64,000 nt of DNA from Halalkalicoccus sp. CGA53. Lineage in GTDB: Archaea > Halobacteriota > Halobacteria > Halobacteriales > Halalkalicoccaceae. Position 1 is the first letter of the stretch. Every line of letters starts with the position of its first letter. The stretch covers positions 2,542,001 to 2,606,000 of the forward strand of contig NZ_CP144125.1 of assembly GCF_036429475.1 (NCBI RefSeq), in the 5' to 3' direction. The notes below the pieces were generated by a model that searched no databases, was not told where the DNA came from, and saw only the letters and a list, made by a program, of their open reading frames with translations. The position numbers and the translations under genes were made by a program. Below are positions 41,915 to 49,735 of the stretch, one piece after another.

Positions 41915-43828
41915 ATGGGTCGCAACAGAGAGGGCACCCAGCAGCAGAGGTACCGTACGCGGTCGAACAACTCCGACGACAGCGGTCTGGTAGGTCGCCG
42001 GTCGTACCTGATGATGGCGGGGGCGGCGGCCGCCGCCGTCCTCGGTCCGAGCGGCACCGCGAGCGCGGACTCGGACGACGAGCACCCGGGCTTCGAGTTC
42101 GGGACGACGCTCGACGCCGTCGACGACCTCGGCCTCGATCCCTCGGGCGACGACGGGATCGCGGGCGGCGTCGAGGACGCACTCGACGACGGCGTCGTCA
42201 TCGAGTTCCCCGACGGCGAGTATAGAGTAGAGGGGTCGATCCGCTCGGACGACTCGCACGCGGGGGTCCGCGGCGCGGGCGACGTCACGTTCGTGATGGA
42301 CTCGGGCGTCGACGAACTGCTCCGCGCGGACGGCGAGAACTTCCTGTTCGAGGGCATCGACGTCGACCAGTCCTCGGACGGGTCCTGCGCCCGGCTCCGG
42401 ATGAACGGCTGTACGAACTCGGTGATCCGGGACGTCCACGTCTTCGGAACGGGCGACGCCCAGACGCACAGCCACTACCTCCAGCCGGGCGATCCGGAGG
42501 AGGACGGCGTCTCGATCGTCGAGAACTACCGCAACACCGCGGGCAGCATACTCGGCACCTACCGCGACGGCGAGGGTGGGTGTTCGATCCGGCGGGATCA
42601 CGTCGGGACGGTCTACCTGCGAAACTGCCACTTCCAGGAGATGTCGAACAACGCCGTCTACGCGAGCCGGACGCCCGGAGCCGTTCGCGTCGAGGGCGGG
42701 ACGTTCGTGAACAACGCGATCTCGGGCGTGCGCATCTCGAACGAGGGTTCCTACGTCGAGGGCGCGACGTTCGTCATCGACTACGACCGGCTCGAGAACA
42801 ACGACAGCGGCCCGGGCAACAGCACGCGCGCGATCCGCTTCGAGTCGGGCTCGGACTTCGACTTCGACGGCGCGGCGGCGAGGAACTGCGACGTCTTCGT
42901 CCTGAACGGCCAGACGAAGGCGGCGGTCGACAGCCACCGCTCGGGCGGCGCACACACGATCGAGAACTGCCGGTTCCAGATCGAGGAGGACGGCACGCCG
43001 GCGATCCTGGCCGAGGAGTCGGAGGACCCGCCGCACGACGACATCGAGATGACGATCCGCGGCTGTCACTTCACCGGCGAGGGCGACGGCGCGACCGCGA
43101 TCGACATCAACGGCGACGGCCGCGACGGCTCGGTCGTCGAGGACTGCTGTATCCAGCTCCCGAACGGCGACGGCGTCGACGTCGACGACGCCAGCGTCAG
43201 CGTTCGGAACACGAACATCAACGTCGGCGGCGCGGAGATCGACGACGGCGGCTCGGTCAGCACGGAGGGGATCACCACCGACGAGGCGTGTCAGATGCCG
43301 AGCACCGACGACGAACCCGGCGGCGGTGGCGACGAGGACACCGAGGACGACAGGGAAGAGGGAGACGACCGAGACGTCCTCCAGTTCGACGGCGAGACCG
43401 ACGCGTGGGGGGACTACGCGGTCGAGGTCGGCGACGAGATCAAGCCCGACGACGACGCCTCGGAGTACGGTCAGGACTACGAGGTCGTCGACGACGGTCT
43501 CGTCGTCGGAGAGGTCCGGGGCGGCGTCGACGGCTTCCGGGTCACAGGCGGTATCGAAGCGCTGGAGGTCTGGGGCGACGACGAGCCGACCGTCCTGCTC
43601 AACGGCACCGAGATCGATCCCGACGAGTACCCCGATACCGGTGTGGCCGACGAGAACGGGGCCGCGGGAGGAGGCGACGACGGCGATACGACGGAGGACA
43701 CCGAGGAGTCCGACTCGTTTCTGACCTCCGGCCAGGACGACGGACCGTCGGGTGCAGGCGGCGACGACCGGCCGCGGGGCCCGTACCTGAGGACCGACCG
43801 GGTCGAGTCGCGCGAGAACCAGTGCTGA
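41915..43828 (+). CDS. Tat-exported right-handed beta-helix protein
   Basis: This 637-residue protein has a Tat-like signal (VGRRSYLMMAGAAAAAVLGP near 26-45). A right-handed parallel beta-helix of short repeated coils follows, from about 95 to 450, of the pectate-lyase/DUF1565 kind. Asn-, Gly- and Asp-rich turns recur (NGCTNSVIRDVHVFG, YLRNCHFQEMSNNAVYASRT, VEGGTFVNNAISGVRISNEG). An acidic C-terminal region is last. It probably binds or cleaves surface polysaccharide. Its TGA is also the first three bases of a palindromic repeat. Confidence 0.85.
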   Translation: MGRNREGTQQQRYRTRSNNSDDSGLVGRRSYLMMAGAAAAAVLGPSGTASADSDDEHPGFEFGTTLDAVDDLGLDPSGDDGIAGGVEDALDDGVVIEFPDGEYRVEGSIRSDDSHAGVRGAGDVTFVMDSGVDELLRADGENFLFEGIDVDQSSDGSCARLRMNGCTNSVIRDVHVFGTGDAQTHSHYLQPGDPEEDGVSIVENYRNTAGSILGTYRDGEGGCSIRRDHVGTVYLRNCHFQEMSNNAVYASRTPGAVRVEGGTFVNNAISGVRISNEGSYVEGATFVIDYDRLENNDSGPGNSTRAIRFESGSDFDFDGAAARNCDVFVLNGQTKAAVDSHRSGGAHTIENCRFQIEEDGTPAILAEESEDPPHDDIEMTIRGCHFTGEGDGATAIDINGDGRDGSVVEDCCIQLPNGDGVDVDDASVSVRNTNINVGGAEIDDGGSVSTEGITTDEACQMPSTDDEPGGGGDEDTEDDREEGDDRDVLQFDGETDAWGDYAVEVGDEIKPDDDASEYGQDYEVVDDGLVVGEVRGGVDGFRVTGGIEALEVWGDDEPTVLLNGTEIDPDEYPDTGVADENGAAGGGDDGDTTEDTEESDSFLTSGQDDGPSGAGGDDRPRGPYLRTDRVESRENQC

Positions 43829-43908
43829 TACTGTCGGCTGTACGTCGTGACGGATTCTCGCCGCCACGGGGTCGGGAGAACCTTCACACAGTCACAGCCG
43901 ACAGTACG
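43826..43908. repeat. Palindromic repeat element E1 (subfamily A)
   Basis: Arms TGATACTGTCGGCTGT and ACAGCCGACAGTA enclose about 55 bp. The first three bases are the stop of the beta-helix gene. It lies between convergent genes and aligns end to end with the element at 46138. Confidence 0.6.
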
Positions 43909-43937
43909 AGCCGGCACGGACGGCACGACCGTCCGTC

Positions 43938-45311
43938 TCAGCTCCACCCGCGGCCGATCGTGTAGACGCGGTGGCCGGTCCCGTCGAGCGCGAGCGCGTC
44001 CCGGCCGTCGACGACGAGCAGCTCGTCGAAGGCGCCCCAGTCGATCGTCTCGAACTCCGCGTGCGCCGTGACGAGCACCGCGGCGTCCAGATCGTGGGCG
44101 TGGAGCTCCTCGACCGTGACGCGCTCGCCGTGGAACCCGCTCGCTTCGGCCCGTCCCAGCACCGGATCGACGGTGAGAACCCTCGCCCCCCGCTCGGCCA
44201 GCAGCCGGGCGATCGGCCGGGCCGGGGTCGCCCGCGTCTCCGCGATCCCGGGCCGGTAGGTCAGCCCGAGGACGGCGACGGTCGTTCCGGGGAGCGACCG
44301 TCCCTCAGCCACGATCGCCTTCGAGAGCGTCTCGACCACCCGCTTCGGCATCCCGTCGTTGACCGACCGGGCGGTCCGGAGCAGGCGGCCGAGCTCTCCG
44401 CCGTTCCCGTCGAGCAGGAAGTAGGGGTAGTAGGGGATACAGTGGCCGCCGACGCCGGGACCGGGGGTGTGGATGTCACAGAACGGCTGCGTGTTCGCTA
44501 CGGCGATCGCCTCTCGCGCGTCGACGCCGAGGCGATCGCCGTAGCCCGCAAGCTCGTTCGCGAGCGCGATGTTGACGTCGCGGTAGACCCCCTCGAACAC
44601 CTTCACCGCCTCCGCGACCCGCGCGCTCGAGACGCGGATTACCTCGTTGTCCGTGATCTCGCCGTAGACGAGCGCCGCGGCGCGCGCGCTCTCCTCGTCG
44701 ACCCCGCCGACGACCTTCGGGTACGCCCCGCGGATGTCGGCGAGCGCGCGCCCACTCTGGGTGCGCTCGGGACAGAACCCGAGACCGAACTCGCCGCGCG
44801 AGAGTCCGCTCTCGGCTTCGAGCAGGGGGAGTGCGTCGTCCCGGCAGGTCAGCGGCGGGACCGTGGACTCGACGACGACGAGATCCCCACGGCGCAGGCC
44901 GCTCGCGACCGCCGAGAGGGTCGTCTCGAGGGCCGAGAGGTCCGGGGCGTTCTCGCGCGTGAGGAGCGTCGGAACGACGACCACGTGGACAACTGCCTCC
45001 CGCGCGGCGACGGCTGGATCGCCGACCGCCGAGAGCGCGCCCCTCTCGACGGTTCGCTCGACCAGGTCGTCGAGCCCGGGCTCGTGGTCGACGTGGCTCC
45101 GGCCGGCGTTCGTCGCGGCGACCACGGCCGGGTCGACGTCGACGCCGATCACCGACCGGCAGACGTCGGCGAAGACCGCGGCGAGCGGTAGCCCCATCTT
45201 CCCCAACCCGTACACCCCGACGGGGACCCGCCCGGCGAGGAACGCCCGTCGCTGTTCGTCCGGGCCCTCGTCGCTTCCGTACAACCGCGTGACACTCGTC
45301 GTTTCGCTCAT
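43938..45311 (-). CDS. UDP-sugar 6-dehydrogenase, second copy
   Basis: This 457-residue NAD-dependent UDP-sugar dehydrogenase has VGVYGLGKMGLPLAAVFADV near 30, HVVVVPTLLTRENAPDLSAL, ESTVPPLTCRDDALP, CPERTQSGRALADIRGAYPK and the catalytic cysteine in GPGVGGHCIPYYP. GLTYRPGIAETRATPARPIA lies in the C-terminal domain. The start at 45311 (MSETTSV) gives an N-terminal extension of about 27 residues before the Rossmann fold. It may make UDP-GlcA, or UDP-ManNAcA like the 12812 enzyme; EGVYRDVNIALANEL favours the hexosamine branch. It converges with the beta-helix gene. Confidence 0.85.
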   Translation of the reverse strand: MSETTSVTRLYGSDEGPDEQRRAFLAGRVPVGVYGLGKMGLPLAAVFADVCRSVIGVDVDPAVVAATNAGRSHVDHEPGLDDLVERTVERGALSAVGDPAVAAREAVVHVVVVPTLLTRENAPDLSALETTLSAVASGLRRGDLVVVESTVPPLTCRDDALPLLEAESGLSRGEFGLGFCPERTQSGRALADIRGAYPKVVGGVDEESARAAALVYGEITDNEVIRVSSARVAEAVKVFEGVYRDVNIALANELAGYGDRLGVDAREAIAVANTQPFCDIHTPGPGVGGHCIPYYPYFLLDGNGGELGRLLRTARSVNDGMPKRVVETLSKAIVAEGRSLPGTTVAVLGLTYRPGIAETRATPARPIARLLAERGARVLTVDPVLGRAEASGFHGERVTVEELHAHDLDAAVLVTAHAEFETIDWGAFDELLVVDGRDALALDGTGHRVYTIGRGWS

Positions 45312-45366
45312 GGCTCTCCGCCGGCGACCGGCCGCCGGTTCGTCCGGAGGTCGGCCCCGAACGGGT

Positions 45367-45384
45367 TTGTTATTCCACCGTTTC
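45367..45384 (-). promoter_or_regulatory. RNARS-N6-ATAACWA element, dehydrogenase gene
   Basis: On the minus strand: GAAAC, GGTGGA, ATAACAA, centred 59 nt before the ATG at 45311. No small ORF lies between. Confidence 0.5.
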
Positions 45385-45666
45385 CCGGGGTCGGTCGCCA
45401 CCGTCTGAGCCGTCTCGACCCGCCGCTGGTGCGTTAACGGCCGGTTAGTGGCGGTGCCTGCGTCCCCTCTCTCCCACGGACCCACCACGCGGGGGACTCG
45501 GTGGAGGGTCGTCCGGTACGTCCGGGTGAACGTCGGTAGCTTCCCTATTACTTTTATATGATCTGACGTGCAAGTGACTAGAGCCGTCGGATCGCGTCGA
45601 CCGGTGGGGACGTCCGGGTGGGCGACCGCACCGTGTCGAGGGAACCGACGACCGGGGTTCACGCAC

Positions 45667-46140
45667 ATGGGACAGGACTCGGTGGACGGGGGGACGAGGA
45701 ACAGGGGGGTCTCGACCGACTGCGCGAGGCTCTTCGACGTGCTCGGTAACGCGTGTAGCCGCCGGATCCTCACCGCGGGGAGGGAGCGGTGGGTGAGCGT
45801 CGACGACCTCCTCGAGGTCTGTGAGGCCTCCCAGACGACGATATACCGCCGCGTGAACGACCTCATCGAGCTGAACCTCATAGAGGAGTCGGTCCGGTTC
45901 ACCGACGACGGCCAGCGCCAGCGGACGTTCCGGACGAGCGTCACCGCCATCTCGCTCTCGCTCGGACCGAACGGGTTCGAGGCGCGGGTCTCCTCGAGTC
46001 CCGACGCGTCGGCGTTCGACGAGCTGCTGCTCGACGAGGCGACCCTCGACGACCTCGAGATAACGCTGAGCGGACGCGACGTCCGCTTCAGGGTCACGGC
46101 CAACGGCCGCGAGAACCACTCCCCGACCGATCGACGGTGA
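45667..46140 (+). CDS. Winged-helix transcriptional regulator
   Basis: This 157-residue protein has an ArsR/MarR-like winged helix: CARLFDVLGNACSRRILTAG starts it and VSVDDLLEVCEASQTTIYRR is the helix-turn-helix. VNDLIELNLIEESVRFTDDG leads to the wing. A DUF7344-type ending is absent; a short beta-rich tail follows. A TTTTATATG box at about 45551-45559 lies well upstream, so an earlier start at 45568 is possible, but MGQDSV was preferred. Its TGA is the first three bases of a palindromic repeat. It may regulate the adjacent dehydrogenase or DUF1616 genes. Confidence 0.7.
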   Translation: MGQDSVDGGTRNRGVSTDCARLFDVLGNACSRRILTAGRERWVSVDDLLEVCEASQTTIYRRVNDLIELNLIEESVRFTDDGQRQRTFRTSVTAISLSLGPNGFEARVSSSPDASAFDELLLDEATLDDLEITLSGRDVRFRVTANGRENHSPTDRR

Positions 46141-46220
46141 TACTGACGGCTGGAACTGCGTAACGGTTCTCGCTACCACGGGTGGCGATACTCTCGGACG
46201 ACGTACAGCCGACCGTACGA
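46138..46220. repeat. Palindromic repeat element E2 (subfamily A)
   Basis: It begins at the stop codon of the winged-helix gene (TGATACTGACGGCTGG) and ends TACAGCCGACCGTACGA. Over about 83 bp it aligns with E1 at most positions, including TTCTCGC and CCACGGG in the middle. Confidence 0.55.
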
Positions 46221-46331
46221 CTACCCGACATCGAATCCCGCCTTCTCCCGCCGCCCCTGGGCGACGAGCAACAGGACGACCACGAATCCGAAGAGCAGCC
46301 AGAGCGCGAACGCGAGTGCGACGAACGACAT
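46221..46331 (-). CDS. 36-residue single-helix membrane protein
   Basis: MSFVALAFALWLLFGFVVVL leads a hydrophobic helix of about 25 residues, then a short charged tail (RREKAGFDVG). Clean start, stop and composition support a real microprotein. Its stop adjoins the palindromic repeat. No family is recognised; it may be an accessory subunit of the DUF1616 protein or another membrane complex. Confidence 0.55.
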   Translation of the reverse strand: MSFVALAFALWLLFGFVVVLLLVAQGRREKAGFDVG

Positions 46332-46419
46332 GGTTGGTCCGGTCCGGCCCGGTCGAGTCGAGATAGAACCCCCGACAGCAATGGTATGACGCCGTTGACG
46401 GGCGATGACGGGCGAGTAG

Positions 46420-47406
46420 CTACCCCTCGCCGTCGCTCCCGTCGCCCTCGGGGACGACGTCCACCCAGAGGTAGAGCTCGCGGTACGGCTCGTCGCTGCC
46501 CTCGATCGAGAGGGTGTAGTAGAGTCTGAGCCGCTCGCCGGTCATCTCCGGGGCGACGTCGTGTTCGATCGTGGTCGACTCGCCGTGTGAGAGGACGAGT
46601 CGCAGCTCGGCGAGGCGCTCGCGCTCGAGCACCGTCACCTCGCCCCCGTCGCTCTCGACCCGTTGGATCTCGACGTCGACCTCGTACCCGAGCGGCCGCC
46701 GCTCGTGGTTCTCGACGCCGAGAAGCAGCGTCTCCGGCTCGCCCTCGACGAGTTCGGCCGGGTACTCGCCGGCGACCGGTCCATCCGGTCCGTCGGTGAG
46801 GAGGTAGAACTCGGTGAACCGTTCGCCGTCGTTCGGGACCGCGACCGCGAACCCGAGCGTCGTCACCGCGAGCAGCATCGAGAGGACGAGCAGCACCGAG
46901 AGCGGGTTCTCCCGCGCAGCGGCGAGCCCGTCGGTCGCCCCGCGGAGCCACCGTCCGACCGGGAGGTCGTAGCACTCCTCTCGGGGGAGCCGGAGCCGGC
47001 GGAGCAGTCCGGCCAGCAGCGCCGCGAGGACGAACGCGTCGATCGCGTACAGCACGGTCGTCGTCGTGAGCGGCGCGGCGACCGCCACGGTGAGCACCAG
47101 CACGAGCATCGGCACCACCGCGAGGCTGGTCGCGAACGAGAGCGCAAGCCGCTCCGCGTGGCCCAGCCCGCCCGCCTCCCTCCCTCGCGGGGCGACGAGC
47201 GTGAGCAGTGCGTAGCCCGGGAGGACCAGCGCGAGAACGAGCCCGAACCAGACCGAGAGCGGGTCGAGACCCGCCAGGACCGCCCCGTTTCCGGCGGCGA
47301 GGAGGAGGCCGAGCACCGGAATATCCCTCGGAACCCGCCCGGCAACCCCGCTCACGGCTCCGGTCGGGAGTCGGTTCGGCTCTCGCTCCTCGCGGCTGCC
47401 GGACAT
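46420..47406 (-). CDS. DUF1616 membrane protein
   Basis: This 328-residue protein has four to five hydrophobic segments in its first 210 residues (PRDIPVLGLLLAAGNGAVLA, then VWFGLVLALVLPGYALLTLV with APRGREAGGL). An outer beta-sandwich-like C-terminal domain follows, with NDGERFTEFYLLTDGPDGPV and PLGYEVDVEIQRVESDGGEV. This matches DUF1616, common at the edges of archaeal glycan loci. The promoter element is centred 30 nt before the ATG at 47406. The longer upstream frame was rejected. The function is unknown. Confidence 0.8.
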   Translation of the reverse strand: MSGSREEREPNRLPTGAVSGVAGRVPRDIPVLGLLLAAGNGAVLAGLDPLSVWFGLVLALVLPGYALLTLVAPRGREAGGLGHAERLALSFATSLAVVPMLVLVLTVAVAAPLTTTTVLYAIDAFVLAALLAGLLRRLRLPREECYDLPVGRWLRGATDGLAAARENPLSVLLVLSMLLAVTTLGFAVAVPNDGERFTEFYLLTDGPDGPVAGEYPAELVEGEPETLLLGVENHERRPLGYEVDVEIQRVESDGGEVTVLERERLAELRLVLSHGESTTIEHDVAPEMTGERLRLYYTLSIEGSDEPYRELYLWVDVVPEGDGSDGEG

Positions 47407-47432
47407 CGTCCCCACTCCGCAGAGTGTGCGGT

Positions 47433-47450
47433 TCGTTATTGTGCGTCTAC
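47433..47450 (-). promoter_or_regulatory. RNARS-N6-ATAACWA-like element, DUF1616 gene
   Basis: On the minus strand: GTAGA, CGCACA, ATAACGA, centred 30 nt before the ATG at 47406. Confidence 0.5.
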
Positions 47451-47652
47451 CGCCGTCGAGCGAGTGAGATCTCGCCGACCCACCGATAGCGTCCACATAC
47501 TAAGCTACGGGCGCGGCGTACGGTGTGCGGGAGTCGGCGATCCACCAGCCTGTGGCGGTGGCGTTCGATCCGACACCGTCAGATCCCAGTCGTCTGGCCG
47601 TGGAACCGGGTTCCCGTCCGACTCCCTCCCCGCTTTTTCCCGACCGCTCGCG

Positions 47653-48099
47653 CTATCGGTGACCCTCGGGGTCGTCCGGGGCGCTGAGGCCGACGTGCTG
47701 CGGGCCGATGTCGGGCCGGCTGAGCAGCCGGTTCAGCTCCTGTTCCGGCGGGCGCTGGTAGGCGGAGCCCAGCAGATGTTTCACCGTGGTCCGGCTCACG
47801 TACGGGATCGACGCGGTGATCGTCTCCAGGCCGTCGCCGCCGTCGAGGTAGCGCGCTCTCACGTACTCGCGGACGGCCTCGGAGCCACAGAGTCGCTCGG
47901 TGAGCGTGATCTCGTGGACGCGTGAGTGGTGGATCGCGAGCCCCTCGTCGGTCCGGAAGAGCGCCGCACACGTCGGACAGCGGTAGCGCGTCCGGCCCTC
48001 CTCCAGCTCCACTCGCTCTAGGTACTCGTACACGGGGACGTCCTCGTCGATCGGGAAGGGGCACGCTCCCGGGAGACGAGAGGGGTTTTCCTCGGGCAT
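47653..48099 (-). CDS. C2H2 zinc-finger protein with helical tail
   Basis: This 148-residue protein has a classical-looking finger: RYRCPTCAALFRTDEGLAIH then HSRVH, with Cys41, Cys44, His57 and His62 (Cx2Cx12Hx4H). The C-terminal half has a helix-turn-helix-like GLETITASIPYVSRTTVKHL. Archaeal C2H2 proteins of this kind are presumed DNA-binding. The start at 48099 (MPEENPS) was preferred to 48117. It lies upstream of, and divergent from, the second PadR gene. Confidence 0.75.
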   Translation of the reverse strand: MPEENPSRLPGACPFPIDEDVPVYEYLERVELEEGRTRYRCPTCAALFRTDEGLAIHHSRVHEITLTERLCGSEAVREYVRARYLDGGDGLETITASIPYVSRTTVKHLLGSAYQRPPEQELNRLLSRPDIGPQHVGLSAPDDPEGHR

Positions 48100-48347
48100 A
48101 CTCGGCCGTTCCCTCACGGGCGGCGGGCAAAAGTACTCGTTGCCTAGGCACGCGACCGGGCGGGGTCGGCCCGCTCACGACCCTCGCTCGCGGCCGTACG
48201 GTCGGTTCGGGATACGGAGTCGACTGCCCTCTCCCGGTAGGCCGACCGATTTCGGGCGGTCGTTTTCACGGGCTGAGACGACGCGTCCTCTCCCCAGATA
48301 CGGCAACTAACCAACACTACTAACCCCTCGGGAGCCGTACCTACACT

Positions 48348-48635
48348 ATGGACGACCTGACGGGCTTCCAGCGCGACCTCATGTACGTCATCTGTGGGAG
48401 CGGCGAGCCCCACGGACTCGCGATCAAGGGCGAGCTGGAGGACTACTACAGCACCGAGATCCACCACGGCCGGCTCTACCCGAACCTCGACGCGCTCGTT
48501 CACAAGGGGCTCGTCGAGAAGGGCCAGCGCGACCGGCGGACGAACTACTACCGACTGACCGAACGGGGAGAGCGCGAGGTCGCCGCCCGTCGTGAGTGGG
48601 AGAACCAGTACCTCACCGGAGAGCTGACCGCCTGA
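48348..48635 (+). CDS. PadR-family transcriptional regulator, second copy
   Basis: This 95-residue paralogue of the protein at 2291 starts MDDLTGFQRDLMYVICGSGE, with IHHGRLYPNLDALVHKGLVE as the recognition helix and DRRTNYYRLTERGEREVAAR as the wing. The repeat ACTAACCAACACTACTAACC stands 22-41 nt before the ATG and could be its operator. The two PadR copies bracket most of the polysaccharide region, suggesting paired control; this is inference. Confidence 0.9.
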   Translation: MDDLTGFQRDLMYVICGSGEPHGLAIKGELEDYYSTEIHHGRLYPNLDALVHKGLVEKGQRDRRTNYYRLTERGEREVAARREWENQYLTGELTA

Positions 48636-48739
48636 TCGTTCGTAGGGATCATCGTCGCCGATCGTCCTTCCGGGCGTACAGATCACCGGTGTCGTTCGTT
48701 TCAGGGTCGAAGAACGGTGTGTTTCTCCGACGATCCCTC

Positions 48740-49735
48740 TCAGTACCTGAGTCGCCTGTACGCCCCGGCGAGGAGCCGGGTGTGGGCTCGACCCCACTCC
48801 ATCTCGTAGTACGGTCGCAGCGCGGGGTTGAACTTCGCCTTGTAGCCGTTCAGCCGCCTGGTGTCGGCGTCGACCAGGTCGTACTCGGCGAGGCCGTCGT
48901 CGACGGCGTCGGTGATGATCCGCCAGTCGAGCAGGTCGTTGACCGGCAGCTCCACGTCGGGTTTCGCGCCGCCCTGCCACCGGTAGACGGTGCGGTCGTC
49001 ACGGGGGGCGAGCATCCCTCCTATAAGCTCCCCGTCCCGATAGCAGGCGTAGGGGCGGAACCGTTCGGGGGTGAGCCCGTCGTAGAGCGCCGTGACGAAC
49101 CCCGGATCGAGCGGGTAGGACTCGCCCTGATCTCGGTATCTCGCCGCGACCTGTTCGACGATCGCCCGGATCGCCTCCCGGTCGCCGACCTCGATCCGAC
49201 AGTCGACGTCCTCGTCACCGCGGACGTTCCGTCGGGCGTCGCTGCTGAACGTCGACAGTAGCTCCTCCCGCGAGCGGGTCGTATCGAGCGAGTAGGTGTG
49301 TTTCGGCCGGATCCGAAAGCCGTTCCACGAGAGCGGTCGCGGGTCCGTGTACCGGGTGCCGCTCCGGAGGTGGACGTAGGCGGGGCCGTAGACCCGGTGG
49401 AGCCACTCGGTCGCGGCGTCGACGAACACGCCGTGGCGCCGCTCGGCCTTCGAGGGTTTGCACCCCGGTGGGGTGAGCAGCGCCGGACCGAGATATGGGA
49501 GGAGGAGGTCGGGTGGGGGCGAGAAGGCGACGGTCGTCCCGGCGACGGTCCGCACGAACAGCGGGAGGATCCCGACCGGCTCCTCGCCCCGGTAGCCGAC
49601 GAGGCGGTGGAGCGCGTCGCCGGTCTCCCCCCGTATCGCGTCGAGCGCGCCCGACCGGTGAAAGACCGTCGCCGCCGAGCGCTCGACGTACCGATCCCAG
49701 CGCTCGTCCTCGACCTCCCGGATCTCGACCGTCAT
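48740..49735 (-). CDS. FemAB-like acyltransferase, second copy
   Basis: This 331-residue paralogue of the protein at 33853 shares the block order: VFHRSGALDAIRGETGDALH, YTDPRPLSWNGFRIRPKHTY, LLSTFSSDARRNVRGDEDVD, LIGGMLAPRDDRTVYRWQGG, NDLLDWRIITDAVDDGLAEY and YDLVDADTRRLNGYKAKFNP. The ATG overlaps the stop of the phosphodiesterase gene by four bases, so they form one operon. It probably adds an acyl or aminoacyl group to a surface sugar. Confidence 0.8.
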   Translation of the reverse strand: MTVEIREVEDERWDRYVERSAATVFHRSGALDAIRGETGDALHRLVGYRGEEPVGILPLFVRTVAGTTVAFSPPPDLLLPYLGPALLTPPGCKPSKAERRHGVFVDAATEWLHRVYGPAYVHLRSGTRYTDPRPLSWNGFRIRPKHTYSLDTTRSREELLSTFSSDARRNVRGDEDVDCRIEVGDREAIRAIVEQVAARYRDQGESYPLDPGFVTALYDGLTPERFRPYACYRDGELIGGMLAPRDDRTVYRWQGGAKPDVELPVNDLLDWRIITDAVDDGLAEYDLVDADTRRLNGYKAKFNPALRPYYEMEWGRAHTRLLAGAYRRLRY

